Positions 11,181-24,050 of a stretch of DNA of 64,000 nucleotides are shown in pieces; the first letter of the stretch is position 1, and the number at the start of each line of letters is the position of its first letter. The notes under the pieces were generated by a model. The model had not been told where the DNA came from. It saw only the letters and a list, made by a program, of their open reading frames with translations, and ran no database searches. Origin of the DNA: Amblyornis subalaris (Eukaryota; Chordata; Aves; Passeriformes; Ptilonorhynchidae). The stretch lies in contig JACAXG010000069.1 in NCBI GenBank assembly GCA_018881555.1, positions 682,001 to 746,000 of the forward strand. The letters are read 5' to 3'. The position numbers and the translations under genes were made by a program.

Positions 11181-13668
11181 TGAAGTTGTCAAATGGACAA
11201 CCACAACACCCTTAGGCTGTCAGTCCCTAAGCAAGACTACGTTCACCATGCCCACTGTTCATGGTGCAAATTTGGTCACCTTTTAATATAAAACTTTATA
11301 GTATTTTCATATTATCCAAATAGTATATAATTCTGGTTCCTGACTGTTAGTGAATTAAGAGCTAAATCATCATCCAGAAAGAAAGAAAAATCATAATCAC
11401 TTTTTCCCTCTACAAGAAATCAGGACTGCAGAAATATAATAATGGAGATCCTGATATGACATTGGCATACATGCACAGAATGAGAAAAGAGATCTCTCAT
11501 ATGGAAGAGAACTCCTTAGACAGACACTTGTCTTGTGTGAGGGCAATGGCATCATACAATTTTCTTAATTACTATCTATGAAATAAAGAGAGAATGGCAA
11601 CAGAACATGCATATGCAAAAAAGAATATAGTAACATTTACAAAATGTTCTCTGTGTGCTGACACAAGTACATAGATAAAACCATAAAATCTTACACAAAT
11701 AACTGACAAATCAGGGAAACTGCTAAAAGTATAAATTCACTATGAACCAAGGTTATGTATTTAATAGTACAGTTTTGCAGAGTATGTCTTTCAGCATTGA
11801 TGCATTACATAAGAGGATTTGACAAGGTTACAATTTGTGTTACTAATGGAAATTCTTTTCAAGAATTAACCTCTAGGCTAAAAAGAATGACAGATATTCA
11901 AATATTCTCAAATGAGTATTTGAATTGAAAATTTCTATTCATTTTTGCTCCCCAACAGAACTTCCATCCTGCATTGCAGTGTGTCATACACACAATTGAA
12001 TTCTTAACAGCTGCCATTCAAGGGAGATGCAGAGGACCATTTGAAAGTAATATTTTGCTCTGTGTGACATCTCATTTTTTTCTTCTCAGAAATCATAATT
12101 TTTTTACACATCTAGTAGTCTTCCTAACAGGAAACCAGCTCTGCCTGTCACTTTGATTGGGGAGGAACCTTGTTTTCCAGGTCACTGGCTTGAATTCTGG
12201 AAACAAGATATTCATGAGGGACCTGCGTGGGGAATTTACATCTCAGCGCAGAGTTTTCCTCTCCATTTGTCAACATAAGAGGTCAGTGAGCTGCTCTCTT
12301 GTCAGGGGGAAGATAATGGCTGCTGCATTGCCTCCCACTTATTACACACTCAGTGCATCTGACCTTCATGTAAGACCCCCAAAGCATTCTGATTTTTGGC
12401 TTTCCTCATAACCTAACTCAAGCCCCTTTTCCCACGAACCTGCAATCTGTGGCTGTCGGTAACCCTCTTCTGTCTTCAATCGTATTTTAACACGAGTCCT
12501 ATTGGTTCACATTCCTTTATTTCACAAAAGTATAGGATGCTTCTATTTATCGTTATTTTGGTGAAGAAACAGGGTGTTACAACAGTAAAAACTGTAATAT
12601 ACTCTTATTATTTGTTAACACTAACAACTTTCTTTAAGCACTGTTATATAAGCACATATTACATCATGACATGATTTGTACCTCCATCTATTTTTCTCAA
12701 CTCTTCACAGTTTAAAAAAAGATAATATCACTTGCTCTTATTCTGAGCTCCTGAATTTAGGAGAAAAGAAAAAAACAAAACACCAACCTATGTACTGAGT
12801 AGTATGAATCTCTTGCCCTCATATAATCTGTTATGCTATCATGTATGAAGTTCTTCTCAAGTGCTTCAAATAAACAGCAAAGTCAGTGGATAAAAATGTG
12901 AATACTGATCTTTAATTTTACTCAGGCCTGGTCTAAAACATATTGAATTAATAAAACCACAAGACTGACTACAAGGCTGCCATTTTACATCACTTTGCTT
13001 TGCTGACCCCTAATTCATAGATATTTTCAACATATTATCTGAGCTGCCATGTTACCTGTATAATAACAATGAGGACTGTATGACCAATGCCATGAAAATG
13101 CCATTTTACGGTGACACAAATGTACACTTCAGATTCAAGTATCTCTATCACATAAAAGAAACCTCATAAGGAGAAACTGGCTTGTGTACATATGTAAATG
13201 ATCTAGTGGTGAGGTGGTTCTGGAGTAAAATTAAATAAGCCTTCCTAAATTGAAAGACCTCAGGGATTTTTATTGAGAACAAAATAATTTTGTTGTTTTC
13301 AAAATTTTATTTAAAAATTGAGACTTGATTGTCTCATTGTTCTAGTCAATATTGTTTCCCACTACATATGACATTTGTGTCATTCACTGAAAAATGTTAT
13401 GGTTAAGCAATTCATTTCATGCCAGTGCTCTGCTGCAGCACTCCATCAAAAGCTCCACACATTCTTAGCACGAATGACTCTCCAATTAGTCTGTCTTCAA
13501 AGTAAATAGTACCATGTACTGGAGAAAAAAGGGATTTTAAATTATATATAAGCAGCAAAAACAGAAAATTAATGTGGATAGTAAGTGTGGGGACAATTGA
13601 CTTATACACACAACTTTCCCATTAATTTTTAGTTTTATAATGCAAATAGAGACCTAAGCCCCAAATTT

Positions 13669-13688
13669 AAATAAATAAATAAACAAAC
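13669..13688. repeat. Short (AAAT)n/(AAAC)n run
   Basis: About five units of AAAT passing into AAAC; ordinary low complexity. Confidence 0.7.
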
Positions 13689-16600
13689 ATTATTATTCCT
13701 GCTATTAAGATTTTATAATTCTTCTATGAAGTTAGGAGCTCAGTCTGTTCTTCACAGCTACCTATTATGGAATTCATTTTAGTAATTGTCACACTGAATG
13801 TTATCTAAGACAGAAAACTGAGACAAAGGGGTCATTGTTCTGTGATGTTGTGAGGATGCTTCAATATGAGTCTCTGTAACAAAACCATTTCAGAAAACAA
13901 CAACAGTCATATCCGAAGAAGGAAGAACACACACATCATTCACGTTCAAAATCCTACAACATGCTTTCCAACCTGATTTGACTCATCTTCAGCATGGGAC
14001 AAGAGTTGAGTTCAAAGACTCAATAGAGCACTGGGCTCTGAGAAAATTTGGGAAAGACAGAATGAAAAAATATAGCATGAGATCCCACCTCTGGTTCATA
14101 GTTGAGTTCCAAAATCTAAAACCATATCATTGTGGATGAAAAAATAGTAATCATAGTCAGAATGGTTCATATTTCTTAGACTTATAATAAGTTGTTCAAT
14201 TTACTGAATTGTTGAACTTGAATACTTTTTTAACTTAGCAACAGGAGTCCAAAGAGTGCATGGTATTTACATTGTCAAAAAATATAGGAGTATCTAATGG
14301 AAGAGAAAAAATTTCACTGAAGAGAAATAGGTCTATCTAGAAACAAATTTCCAAACACAATACTAAGATTTCGACAAGAAACACAGTGTAACTTTGTAAG
14401 TCAGTATAACAATAAGATTGCTGTTTTGCATTTCAGCATATCAGTTCACTGCTTTATTTTCTTGCAATTATTTGAAAATAATCTGGATAACTTTACAATC
14501 AAGGTATTTCCTCTTGGCTCCCTGGTATACACCAGGCTGCCTGAGGAGATGATAGACATCCTAAGGTGTCCACAGCATAATCAGTCTGAAGAGCCTCCAG
14601 TATTAAAATTCTAACTAATGATAATCAAAAAGAAACAAAAACAATAACAAGGTTGTGTAAAAAAGCCAGCAGATAAAAGGGCTAAATCTGATTTAATGGA
14701 GCAGGTAGATGATTTGCCTATATGCTGCTATTATGTATCCCCAAGGTATGTGACTTTTACATGAGACAAAGAGATTTCCCAGCTGTTCCTATTGCAGAAT
14801 TGACTGAACAGTACTCAGAGAACACACTCGTGATTATTCAGTAAAAACTGTTCATGCAGATGTAGAGGCAATCACATAGGACAGCACTTCATACATCCTT
14901 AAGATAGATGTTTTATATGTACTTTGTAGTAGTCAGGAGAGATGAATCATGCACATGCTGCAGTGGACGTGCAGGACCACAGGCCAGAGACATTTTAAGA
15001 ACTGATCAGCAAACAGTTTTGGGCATATCATCTGATCCAGTTGAAGGCTCTTGCTATGGAGTCACTCCTCACCGGCTCATACACAACCAACTATCCTTTC
15101 TGTCTGAGATACTTCATTCCCCATGCAATCATTTTCCTATGCCAACATAAGAATATTTGTAACAAGCACTGTCTTGATCTCTGTGCAAAAGCAGATATGA
15201 CCAAATAGTGACAACAGTCCTGCTTTAAAGTGAATAATTTTTATAATAATCTAGATAACAAAGTATCAGCTAGACAAGAAAGGAAGTTGCAGTGACTTCT
15301 GGTTATATGCATTGCAAGTCCTGTGTTTCCTTAAAATACCACCCTGATGGAAGGGAAAAAGAGGTTAGACAAGAGAGGTTCTTTTTTTTATCTGACCGTC
15401 AGGCAGTATGCCTTCACTGCATTATTTCTGGAAATCACTAAATATGTCAACTTACGGTGCCAGGTAAGACTAGAAAGATTGCCCATTGGGCTAGTTTTCA
15501 GGAACTCTCAATCCCTCTCCTTAACACAGATCTGCAAACTTCAGACCAACCCTGGAGTGCATCACTGTTACAGTACAACTTTTCTGAAAGTGCTTTTCAC
15601 ACTAAAGAAGGTTTCAAATCCTCCTCCGAAATTTTTTGAAATTTCAAATCAAAATTAGATTCTCCTCTTAGAAGTGGTAAGGGAATTATTATTCCCCTGA
15701 GGTCTGGCTGACCATGCAATGCCCAACAAACGTCAAAAGGTACTTTAAGTCTGTATAACTGGAGCAGGCATAGAACATATACACTTTGTTTCCTATTATT
15801 TATCTCAGTCTTTCAGGACTTTTAAAAAGTGCTGGTCACATACAGATCTAGCATGCCACAGACACAAATACACACATCCTATAAAAGTCTCTTCCATGCT
15901 GTAAATTACTTAATAAGGCATTAGTCAGTGCTCCAGACACACATGAAAGCCACATTTATACTTCTGCATTACTGAAGAGGAAAAGGCCAATGCCATTGTC
16001 ACTTGGCAAGAAAAAGTGCTCCTGGAAAGCAAATTGTGTGAGCTTCTGGAGGTTATTTCAGGTGGGCTTTTTTCAGTTCTGTTTCTTATTACGATCTACA
16101 ATGCACAATTATGTCACCACCATGGTTTTTTCCTAACACCAAGATGAAATTCCTCTAAAAAAGATCACAGGTTTCTTTGACTTTGGATGTCCTAAAAAAA
16201 TATGGGAATGCTTACCACTATGCTTCTGTAGTACCACAAAACTGGACCAAAAAAACCCAATAACCTCATTTAAACAGGCACTAAAGTGTGAACCGGGCAA
16301 AATGATAAATTCTATCCCTTGTCAAAGCATGTTCAGTATTCTATGTCTTTACAGTGTGGCACATGAAATCCATGAAAATCCATGTTAACTGCAAAACTCT
16401 CTCTTCAAAAACAGTTTTAATTCCTAGGCAGATTTTCCATGAGGACAGGACTATTTTAGACTTATTTTAATCATTCCAAAAGAGAAAGGCATTGTCTAAC
16501 AACTTAATAATTTTATTGTTACCTAATGTTGCGTGCATGTTAGGTAGGAAATCACAAGGAAGCTGCCCCAAACACAGTCAACTTTCTTGGTACTGGATTT

Positions 16601-19600
16601 TTGTTTTATCATTGAATCTTTCAATATGACAAACAAATGAACTGCTAAGTAACAGACAGCAAGGCAAATTAATGCACTAATCTAAGGCACAGGAAGAATA
16701 TGCAGAGAGTATGTAGAAATATAATTAATTAAATGTAGAAGAAATGTAAACATACTAATCAGGAGTGAAAAAATTTTTAAAGAAATAGAAAGATTACCTG
16801 TGAGTACACAAATATTATAGTGAATACTGTGTTACTGAGACAGCTGGCATTCAGGGTGTGAAAATGAGAACATTTTTCTGGCCAAAGGAAATGTTTGCTT
16901 TGCACTGGACAATGATTGTTTTTGCAATTATGTGCTTTCATGTGAAATACCCTATTTTCCTCTGAAGAATGCCATGCTAGAAGCACTGTCCCAATAACTG
17001 ACATCCAGTCAGAGCCCTGCCTGAGACTTGGAGGACAACCGTGTTTATTCTATATTTCACCTTTCAAGTGGTCATAAGTGTCCTGTATCACTCCTAGTTT
17101 AGCACAGACCTTGCAAGGCTTCAGGAGAGACTTCAGTTATCTTCCTCATTCAAATCTTGCTGCAGTCAACAGAGATGATTTGGGGTTTGGCTATTTTTTT
17201 TAAATAAAAGCTTTGACCTAAGTTCATCTATTTCTTTCGTTTGGTTCATCGACAGTGAGAAGAGAGCAAAAGGAAAATATTTATGGTGAAATAATGATAT
17301 TTCTTTAAAAGTTAAAAAAGCATAGACAGTTGTACCAACACTGCTTATTAGTGCATTGAAGTTTGGCTGTAAAATATCTTGCCTTTTGTATATGCCACAA
17401 TCCAAGTGTCTTGAGTTCTTCAAATAGTCTGAGAAACAGAACTTCATTTTTTCCAAACACAGAAATTACGTCTGTGATAAAAAAGCCATATTTCACTTAT
17501 CTGCTACACACGTGGTCTATATTTCATTTGATAAGCAACACTGGAAATTATATTGGAACTTCTATCCTTGAAAAAAAAGCAATTAAAAATCAAGCTAATC
17601 CTTGACAAACTGATCATAGAGAAGGGATCTACTCATATAACAGATTCACCTATGATTTTTGTAAAGTGAAATGTTTTCCTTCATGCTTTCAGCTGTTAGG
17701 AGATCCATAATAACATGCTGAATAAGTACTGATGGTAAATAAAATGCACATGAAAAATACAATGCTTATTTTTTGCTTTGTGCAATAAAACTTCCGTGGC
17801 CTGCACAGTTCTACACATAAGGGCTTCAGAGCTTGACTGGCACTTCAGAAGTTTGTTCCTATAACGAATAAATACATTGGAGTACAAAAATCATTTGTCA
17901 GTTAGAACACAAAATGCAGAAAGATTAGTCAAAACCACTGAGGAATTAAACAGAGAAAGTCTGCACCATACACATAAGCATACATTATTGATAACTAATA
18001 AATTATTCCACTTTGGGGACAAAGGAGAAGAAATGGACTGAAATAGAATGAGTTAATATTATGCACATGATAATAATTTCTTTGAGAAATTATTTCTATT
18101 TCATCATGTGATACAGTGATTATAGAGTGTTACATTGCAAAACCGAAAAAAAAAATTCTCTTTGTCAGGAAACCATCTCTATTTTAGGTGATTACCACAA
18201 AAAAAAAAAAAAGCTGTTGTAAAAATAATGTTTTTCTCTTCTTTTCTCTGTCCCAGAAACAAATTAAGAGTAACTTCTCTATACCATTCTCAAGTGGCTT
18301 TTAAAGATGTGTAAACAACTCAACATATTAATGGTTTGATATTTATAAGATTATTCTACTGAAGGATCAGCAAGATAAATAGAAGATGAAATGCAAAAAT
18401 TGGCTCTGGCAAAACCCTAAGTCTCCCACGCATCTTATAGCTTTATGCATTAATGCATTTTTAATACACCTCTTTCCTTTAGTGATTAGACTTGTCAGAA
18501 CTGGAGCTCCAAGATCTCTAACAACTCAGTAGACCTGCGACAGTTTTCCAGAACAAGTCCTCCATGTGTGTAAAAGGAAAACCTGCTAGCAAGAGAAAAG
18601 CCACCACATTATTGTGATGTATACACTCTGGTTTTTTATATTTTATCATCCTATGAAGCACCATAGTTTACTAAAGAACTACTTATATATATACAAAAAA
18701 GTAGTCATCTGTTTTTCAGCTTCCTAAATGTGTTAAACTAAATGAACAACAGCAGTGAGTGTGCCAGCTGTTTTAACATTCAGCTGTGTTCATGCTGGAA
18801 TGGAAGTTTTTCTGTTGTTGGGGTGAAACAACAAGGATTTACTATGCAGAGTTCCTATTCCTGGGTGGCAATCACTGATTGTCTGTCCAAACTGGCAACT
18901 TGTAGCTATGACAACTGACCTTCAAGAACATTTCTTCTTTTCCCATTATTACTCATTTAGATGATATTTAACGCGACAATAGGGCATCTTCATAGTTTTT
19001 CAGCACATAGCTTGTTGCCCTTAAAATGAAACTATTTCATTGCCACATCAGTGAAGTCACTTTTGTAAATGCATGGAAAAAAAGTAATAGTACTCCTGTT
19101 ATCTTTGTTCTCTTTGTGCAGGGGTGACTTGCACATAAGGAATTGCATCTTCACGAAAGCTGACAGCAATGGCTCATGAAATTTATTCCTAAAAGAAAAG
19201 TTGGTGCTGAAGCACATAGAGAATCATTTTTAGAAGGTAAATCTTTGATTTAGGCATTTGATTTTTCTCCTATCACAGCCATGTTAACCCCTGGAGCATA
19301 GAGAAAAAGTTGTTGTTTTATGATATGCTGTATACTTCTCAGGTATTTAGGTGGAAGCCATACTCAGAGAAAGTGCACGATACTATTTCCATCTCTGGTT
19401 TTGCTGCTAGGAGGAGTATAAAAATCAGAATAAATTTTTAGTATTTTATGAAGAGTGTGACTCAGATTTCTACTGCATTGGGCCAGAAGAGGGGTAGTGA
19501 GGAAGAAAAAAGCAGATTAAAAACTTCACACAATGGTAAGGTTGATTTTCAGAAAACTCAAGAATGTCCACCATTCCAATGAGAGTCAATAAAAAAGTCA

Positions 19601-20240
19601 GAAAATAGAATTCATTAACTGGTCTCCTAACTGTGAAAAAATCCCAAGCCCCTGATGTGTACAGAACACCAACACCACACTATCTATCCTGAAGAAGGCA
19701 TCTGTAATATTCTCATTTTATTCAAAACTAAATGTACCAAAAGTCAGAGAGGAAAGGCTTTCAGATGATAACGGGCTATTTTGCTTCAGCTTCTAAAACC
19801 ACAATCCAAATAATTTCACCTTTTTTTATGAATTTAGGTGAGATATTATAGCTTCACGATGTCTTTACTATAGTAAAAATGTGGAGTTTCTCTGTGCCTT
19901 TTAAGAAACTGGCTAATTCTAAAACAGCAGAAACTGAAGAAGTGAAAATAGATACGGTAAAATCATTGATACATATTTTACCAGGAAAGAGAAAAACCTG
20001 TAGTTACTCATCAAAGGAGAAAGCTAAGAAATTAGTTCTCAAATACACCTATATCACTTTTACCAGCCTTTTGCATTTTCTTTTTGTACCACAGACATTC
20101 CTTGCACAGTAGGTGCTTATTTAAAAAAAAAAAAAAGAGAGAAAAATATGCAGTTATTAATCAATACACATCATGAAAGTTCCAGGAATATACCATCCAG
20201 GACATCTAGCAAAGGGGCAATTAAATCTGTCCTAGCAGCC

Positions 20241-20636
20241 CTTGTCATAGAACCATGTACCTGAGAGCATTGTCCAAACATTTCTTGAACTCTGTTGGGC
20301 TGGTGCTGTGACCACTTCCCTGGGGAAACTGTTCGAGTGCCCAGCCACTCTCTGGGTGAAAATCCTTTTCCTAATATCCAAGCTAAACATCCCCTGATGC
20401 AACTTCAGGCCACTCCCTTGGGTCCTGTCACTGGTCACCAAACAGAAGAGATCAGTGCCTGCCCCTCCTCGTCCCTTCATGAGGAAGTTCTAACTGCAAT
20501 GAGGTTTCCCCTCAGTCTCCTCTTCTCCAGGCTGAACAGATCAAGTGACCTCAGCTGCTCCTCATATGACTTGCCCTCAAGTGCCTTCATCATCTTCGTT
20601 GCCCTCCTTTGGATGCTAACAGCTTTATCTTTTCTA
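20241..20636 (-). mobile_element. CR1 LINE copy 3, truncated at both ends
   Basis: Read on the minus strand, this is the C-terminal ORF2/3' region of the same CR1 subfamily as copy 4. It includes the block equivalent to 'cagcctggagaagaggaga' (complement at 20515-20533), the 'ggggatgtttag' block (complement at 20385-20396) and 'gtttggacaatgctctcagg'. Compared with copy 4 it lacks about the last 100 bp: it stops at 'ggtacatggttctatgac', so the ATTCTATG-type end is only a trace. The plus-strand frame 20295-20747 is an antisense shadow that runs out of the element. Confidence 0.88.
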
Positions 20637-21862
20637 TTTTGTGTTGCATTTCATCCTCCATGCTGTAGCTGTGTATATAACATGTTTAGCCAAGCACGAA
20701 ATATTCATGTCCATTTTCCTACAAAGGAACTGAGTCAGAAAACTTAAAAACCAGATAAATTTCAATACAAAAGGAAGAGTTTAGATTTTTATAAGGTTTC
20801 AAAAGGGTAAGAAAAGTACTTATTCTACAAAGACTTCCAAAGTTACTGAGAACTAAAAGGGATAAAAATGCATCCATCATCAATCAGCTGATATCTGTCA
20901 TCAATAAAGTTACATTTAGGTGTTCTTATCTATCTGAATTTCAGTGAAGCATTTGCTGCAATACTATAAGAGAAATCATTAGCTAAGCAGAAGGAAATCA
21001 GTAGAGAACTCTTGTGAACAAGGGAGATGGTGATGGTTGCACTGAAAGCAGAAGTATAGAAGAGGAAATCTCTATAAAAACATAGAAAAAAAATTGTGAT
21101 TAGCAAAATCTTCTAAGGACTTGATGTGGGCTTATTCAAAATATTGGGGAAATTCTAGCCACTCAGACTAGGGAGGGGGTCAGGAGGAAGGTGGATGAAA
21201 ATCCAGAAAGATTAAAGTAGAGGAGAAGCAAAGGAAAATCTTCTCAGCAGAGGGATGTGGTAAAAGAGTGTAGTTGGTTCAATCTAGCAGAATTTTCTAG
21301 ACTGTTGGGAAAATCTTTGATTACCAGTAAGCTCCAGGAAGAATAAATTACTAAGCCAAAAGGGAAGTGCTCAAACATATTTAGGAATAGAATACATAAA
21401 TAAAATCAAACCTGAATGAACATATGGTTCCAGAAAAAAAATTAAGACAGGAAATTTAGCATGATCTTGCAGTAGTATGAGATCAGATGAAGTGACCAAA
21501 CGGGGCTGGTTTCAGTCTGAGGTCCCATGCCATGTAGGAGAACAATATCCCGTGGACTGGGGTAACAAAATATATAAAGATATTAGATTTTTATTTTGGC
21601 AAAGGTACTGAAGGAGATTGAAATAGGAAGAGAAATAGTTTCACATTTCTGACATTAAAGAGCAAGAAAGAGATAAAATATGCTAAAAACAGTAGTCAGT
21701 TTTTAAAAGCACTTTATTATGTGGTTATTCAATATATACAGCATCTAGGTATCTATTGTTACAGTCATCCCATAAGTCTGTATATACAGTGTCTTCAACT
21801 TTCTTTGTGCAGAAGTGAATGTGGTTTGGATTTTTGGGTTTTTAACTGACAAACGAAGATAT
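20637..21862. other. Spacer between inverted CR1 copies 3 and 4
   Basis: Purine-rich in places (for example 21165-21240). It contains a short CR1-like RT motif at 20922-20966 and otherwise nothing recognisable. Confidence 0.5.
20916..20969 (+). pseudogene. Possible CR1 RT motif A fragment
   Basis: The frame from 20922 reads V-L-I-Y-L-N-F-S-E-A-F-A-A-I-L then TAA. It resembles the LINE RT motif A with consensus Y-L-D-F-S-K-A-F-D in CR1, with the catalytic D changed to N. The match is about 11 residues, so it could be chance. In its favour, CR1 copy 4 begins in the same orientation further along with the next catalytic motif (F-A-N-D at 21873-21884). The spacing (about 0.9 kb instead of about 0.25 kb) would need an insertion in between. 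Confidence 0.35.
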
Positions 21863-22746
21863 ACTAAGTAAGTTTGCCAATGATATCAAATTGGGAGGAG
21901 TTTTGAGTCCCTCAAAGATAGAGAGGCCCCACAGAGAGACTTGGACATATCAGAGGGCTATGAAATCATCAACCCTATGAAGGTTAACACGGGCAAGCGC
22001 CAGATTCTGCACCTGGGTTGCACCAGCCCTGGGTGTTGGAACAGACTGGGGAATGAGATGCTGTAATGCAGTGCCATGGAAAGGGCCCTGGGGTCCTGGT
22101 GGATGGCAAGCTGAATATGAATCAGCAGTGCCCTGGCAGCCAGGAGGGGCACCTGTGTCCTGGGGGCATCAGGCACAGCATCGCCAGCCGGGCAAGGGAG
22201 GAGATTGTCCCACTCTGCTCTGCACTGGGGCAGCCTCGCCATGAGCCCTGGGGGCAGTTCTGGGTGCCACAATATAAGAAGAACATAGAGCTATTAATGT
22301 CCAAAGTAGGGCCATGAGGATGGTGAAGGGCCTTGAGGGGAAGCCGTGTGAGGACCAGCTGAGGTCTCTTGGTCTGTTCAGCCTGGAGGAGACTGAGGGG
22401 AGACCTCATTGCAGTCACAACTTCCTCTTGAGGGAAAGAGGAGGGGCAGGCACTGATGTCTTCCCTGTGGTGACCGGTGACAGGACTGAGGGGATGGCCT
22501 GAAGCTGTGTCAGGGGATGTTTAGGTTGGCTATCAGGAAAAGGATTTTCACCCAGAGGGTTGTTGGGCACTGGCACAGGTTTCCCAGGGAGGTGTTCACA
22601 ACACCAGTCTGATAGAGTTCAAGAAATGTTTGGACAATGTTCCCAGGCACATAGTGTGACTTTTGGGGTGTCCTGTGAAGGGCCAGGAGTTGGACTCGAT
22701 GATTCTGGGCAGTTCCTTCCAACTCTGGATATTCTACAATTCTATG
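21863..22746 (+). mobile_element. CR1 LINE copy 4, 5'-truncated, 3' end intact
   Basis: The element begins at the RT catalytic box. It runs through the C-terminal ORF2 region ('HSIASRAREEIVPLCSALG' at about 22173-22230, then 'LRSLGLFSLEETEG'). The 3' UTR carries the CR1-type 'tggactcgatgattctgg' block (22691-22708) and ends in octamers ATTCTACA/ATTCTATG at 22731-22746. Many stops and frameshifts break it, and it looks older than copies 1 and 2. It shares subfamily and about 350 bp of sequence with copy 3 in the opposite orientation. Confidence 0.93.
21865..22420 (+). pseudogene. CR1 ORF2 RT/C-terminal remnant, catalytic Asp lost
   Basis: The frame at 21873 reads F-A-N-D-I-K-L-G-G-V, where the family has F-A-D-D-T-K-L-G: the first catalytic aspartate is asparagine (AAT 21879-21881). 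The downstream protein switches frame several times. An open piece at 22066-22317 holds 'GVLVDGKLNMNQQC' and ends soon after the 'PQYKKNIELL' block, and another at 22314-22502 holds the 'GLFSLEE' block. No continuous coding capacity remains. Confidence 0.8.
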
Positions 22747-23505
22747 AAACCAATTAGTCAGCACTTCTACAGGTGGAGTAAATTCTGTGTAAAAGAATCA
22801 AACCAGAAAATTAGTAGTAGATTGGACGTAGATTTTCTGATCCTCACTTAATCTATTTTACAAAGGCAAAATACTGATTTTCTGATGTGCAAAGTACATC
22901 TGTGCATAAAAATGAGTCCTGAAAAATTTATATTAATGGCAACTGACATTGTTAAAGGAGAATTGTTGATACGTTCTAGCCTACAATAATTAATAACAAT
23001 TACTGAAAAATTACTACATCTGTTACCAAAAAAATTGTAGGAATTTTCATTTGTTCTGGGACTAAGCTTCTTTGCAAGATGTTTTATCATTTTTATACCA
23101 TCTCTACTCCTGCTGTGATAATTTAGAACTTGTCAGAGCTTTGTGATTCAAGGCAGCTTTTTTTGATAGTCTTTTATCTTCAAACAAAACTTCATGCAAT
23201 TTTTTTTTAATATAGAATAATTACAGAAACGGTGATTTTGGAGAAAATCAAGTGATAAAATGAGATTATTTACAGAGCTCGCTTTATTTTAGATAACCGT
23301 TGAAGTGATTAGTCTATATCAAGACTAAAATATCTCTGACATTTCATTCTAAGAGAAAATAATGTACAAAAGAGAAAAAGAAGAAACCTACTTTGAATCA
23401 CAAAATTCTGCCACTTCTCAAATTATCACAGCAGGGTAAATATACTCTTCCCCAAAGCTAACAGGACACCTTAAGTCAATTTTCTTCAGGGAGAGAAAAA
23501 AGCAT

Positions 23506-23525
23506 CACACACTCACACACACACA
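23506..23525. repeat. Short interrupted (CA)n
   Basis: About 20 bp of CA units with one CT interruption. Confidence 0.8.
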
Positions 23526-23886
23526 TACTCTTGAAACTGTAAGTTTGTGATGGTGAGAGACTTCATAACACATTACTAGTCTCATGAGCCATCGAGTCCT
23601 GGGGATTGGTAAATGGACTCTGAAGCCCTCCACTACTAAATTCATGTTAGAAGTAGCTTTTGTTGCTCAGGACAAGACATCTTACCATCCAATGACTGTG
23701 TGGTCAACTGTGTGAAATGAATTGGTGGCCTCAGTTCAGATCCTAGTGGACAAGTAATTACTGCTGCTGTTGACCTGCAGGCTCTTTTTCACTCCGTTAC
23801 ACAGGTACAAACAAGTAACTCCAAGTGAATTGAACTAGTGTAAATGCAATTAGATTCTGGCTCTTTAGTGGCCTGTTGCAAGCCTG

Positions 23887-24050
23887 CGTGCCAAGCTTCG
23901 TGCAGTTATGCCGACATAAGCATCTCCCACATTAAGCAAAGTCCAACGTAAGCAAGGACACCCGCGGTGTTGTGCGGAATTTACACTGTTTGCAGTCTCA
24001 CTGTAGAGCTACAGGACCATTCGGGAAAAGTCTTCACAGCCTACAATACG
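23887..24050. other. CpG cluster in an otherwise CpG-poor region
   Basis: Nine CpG dinucleotides fall in 164 bp (23887, 23899, 23912, 23947, 23963, 23965, 23975, 24022, 24049). Three similar words, ACATAAGCA (23914-23922), ACATTAAGCA (23929-23938) and ACGTAAGCA (23946-23954), are spaced 15 and 17 bp apart. It is too short for a CpG island by usual criteria. It may be a conserved regulatory element, a recent insertion that has not yet lost its CpGs, or chance. There is no TATA box or open frame to make it a promoter or an exon. Confidence 0.45.

Larger units (their letters stand above)
7241..20240. other. 13-kb unique AT-rich stretch, microsatellites only
   Basis: No gene, LINE or LTR is recognisable. 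It holds an alternating AT/TG/AC tract (9854-9899), a TTTA array (11151-11180), AAAT units (13669-13688) and several A/T runs, including 14 A at 18199-18212 and 14 A at 20123-20136. Frames above 60 codons (for example 10454-10693 minus, 15347-15658 plus) show no domain. Ancient decayed repeats could be hidden here beyond what I can see by eye. Confidence 0.55.
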
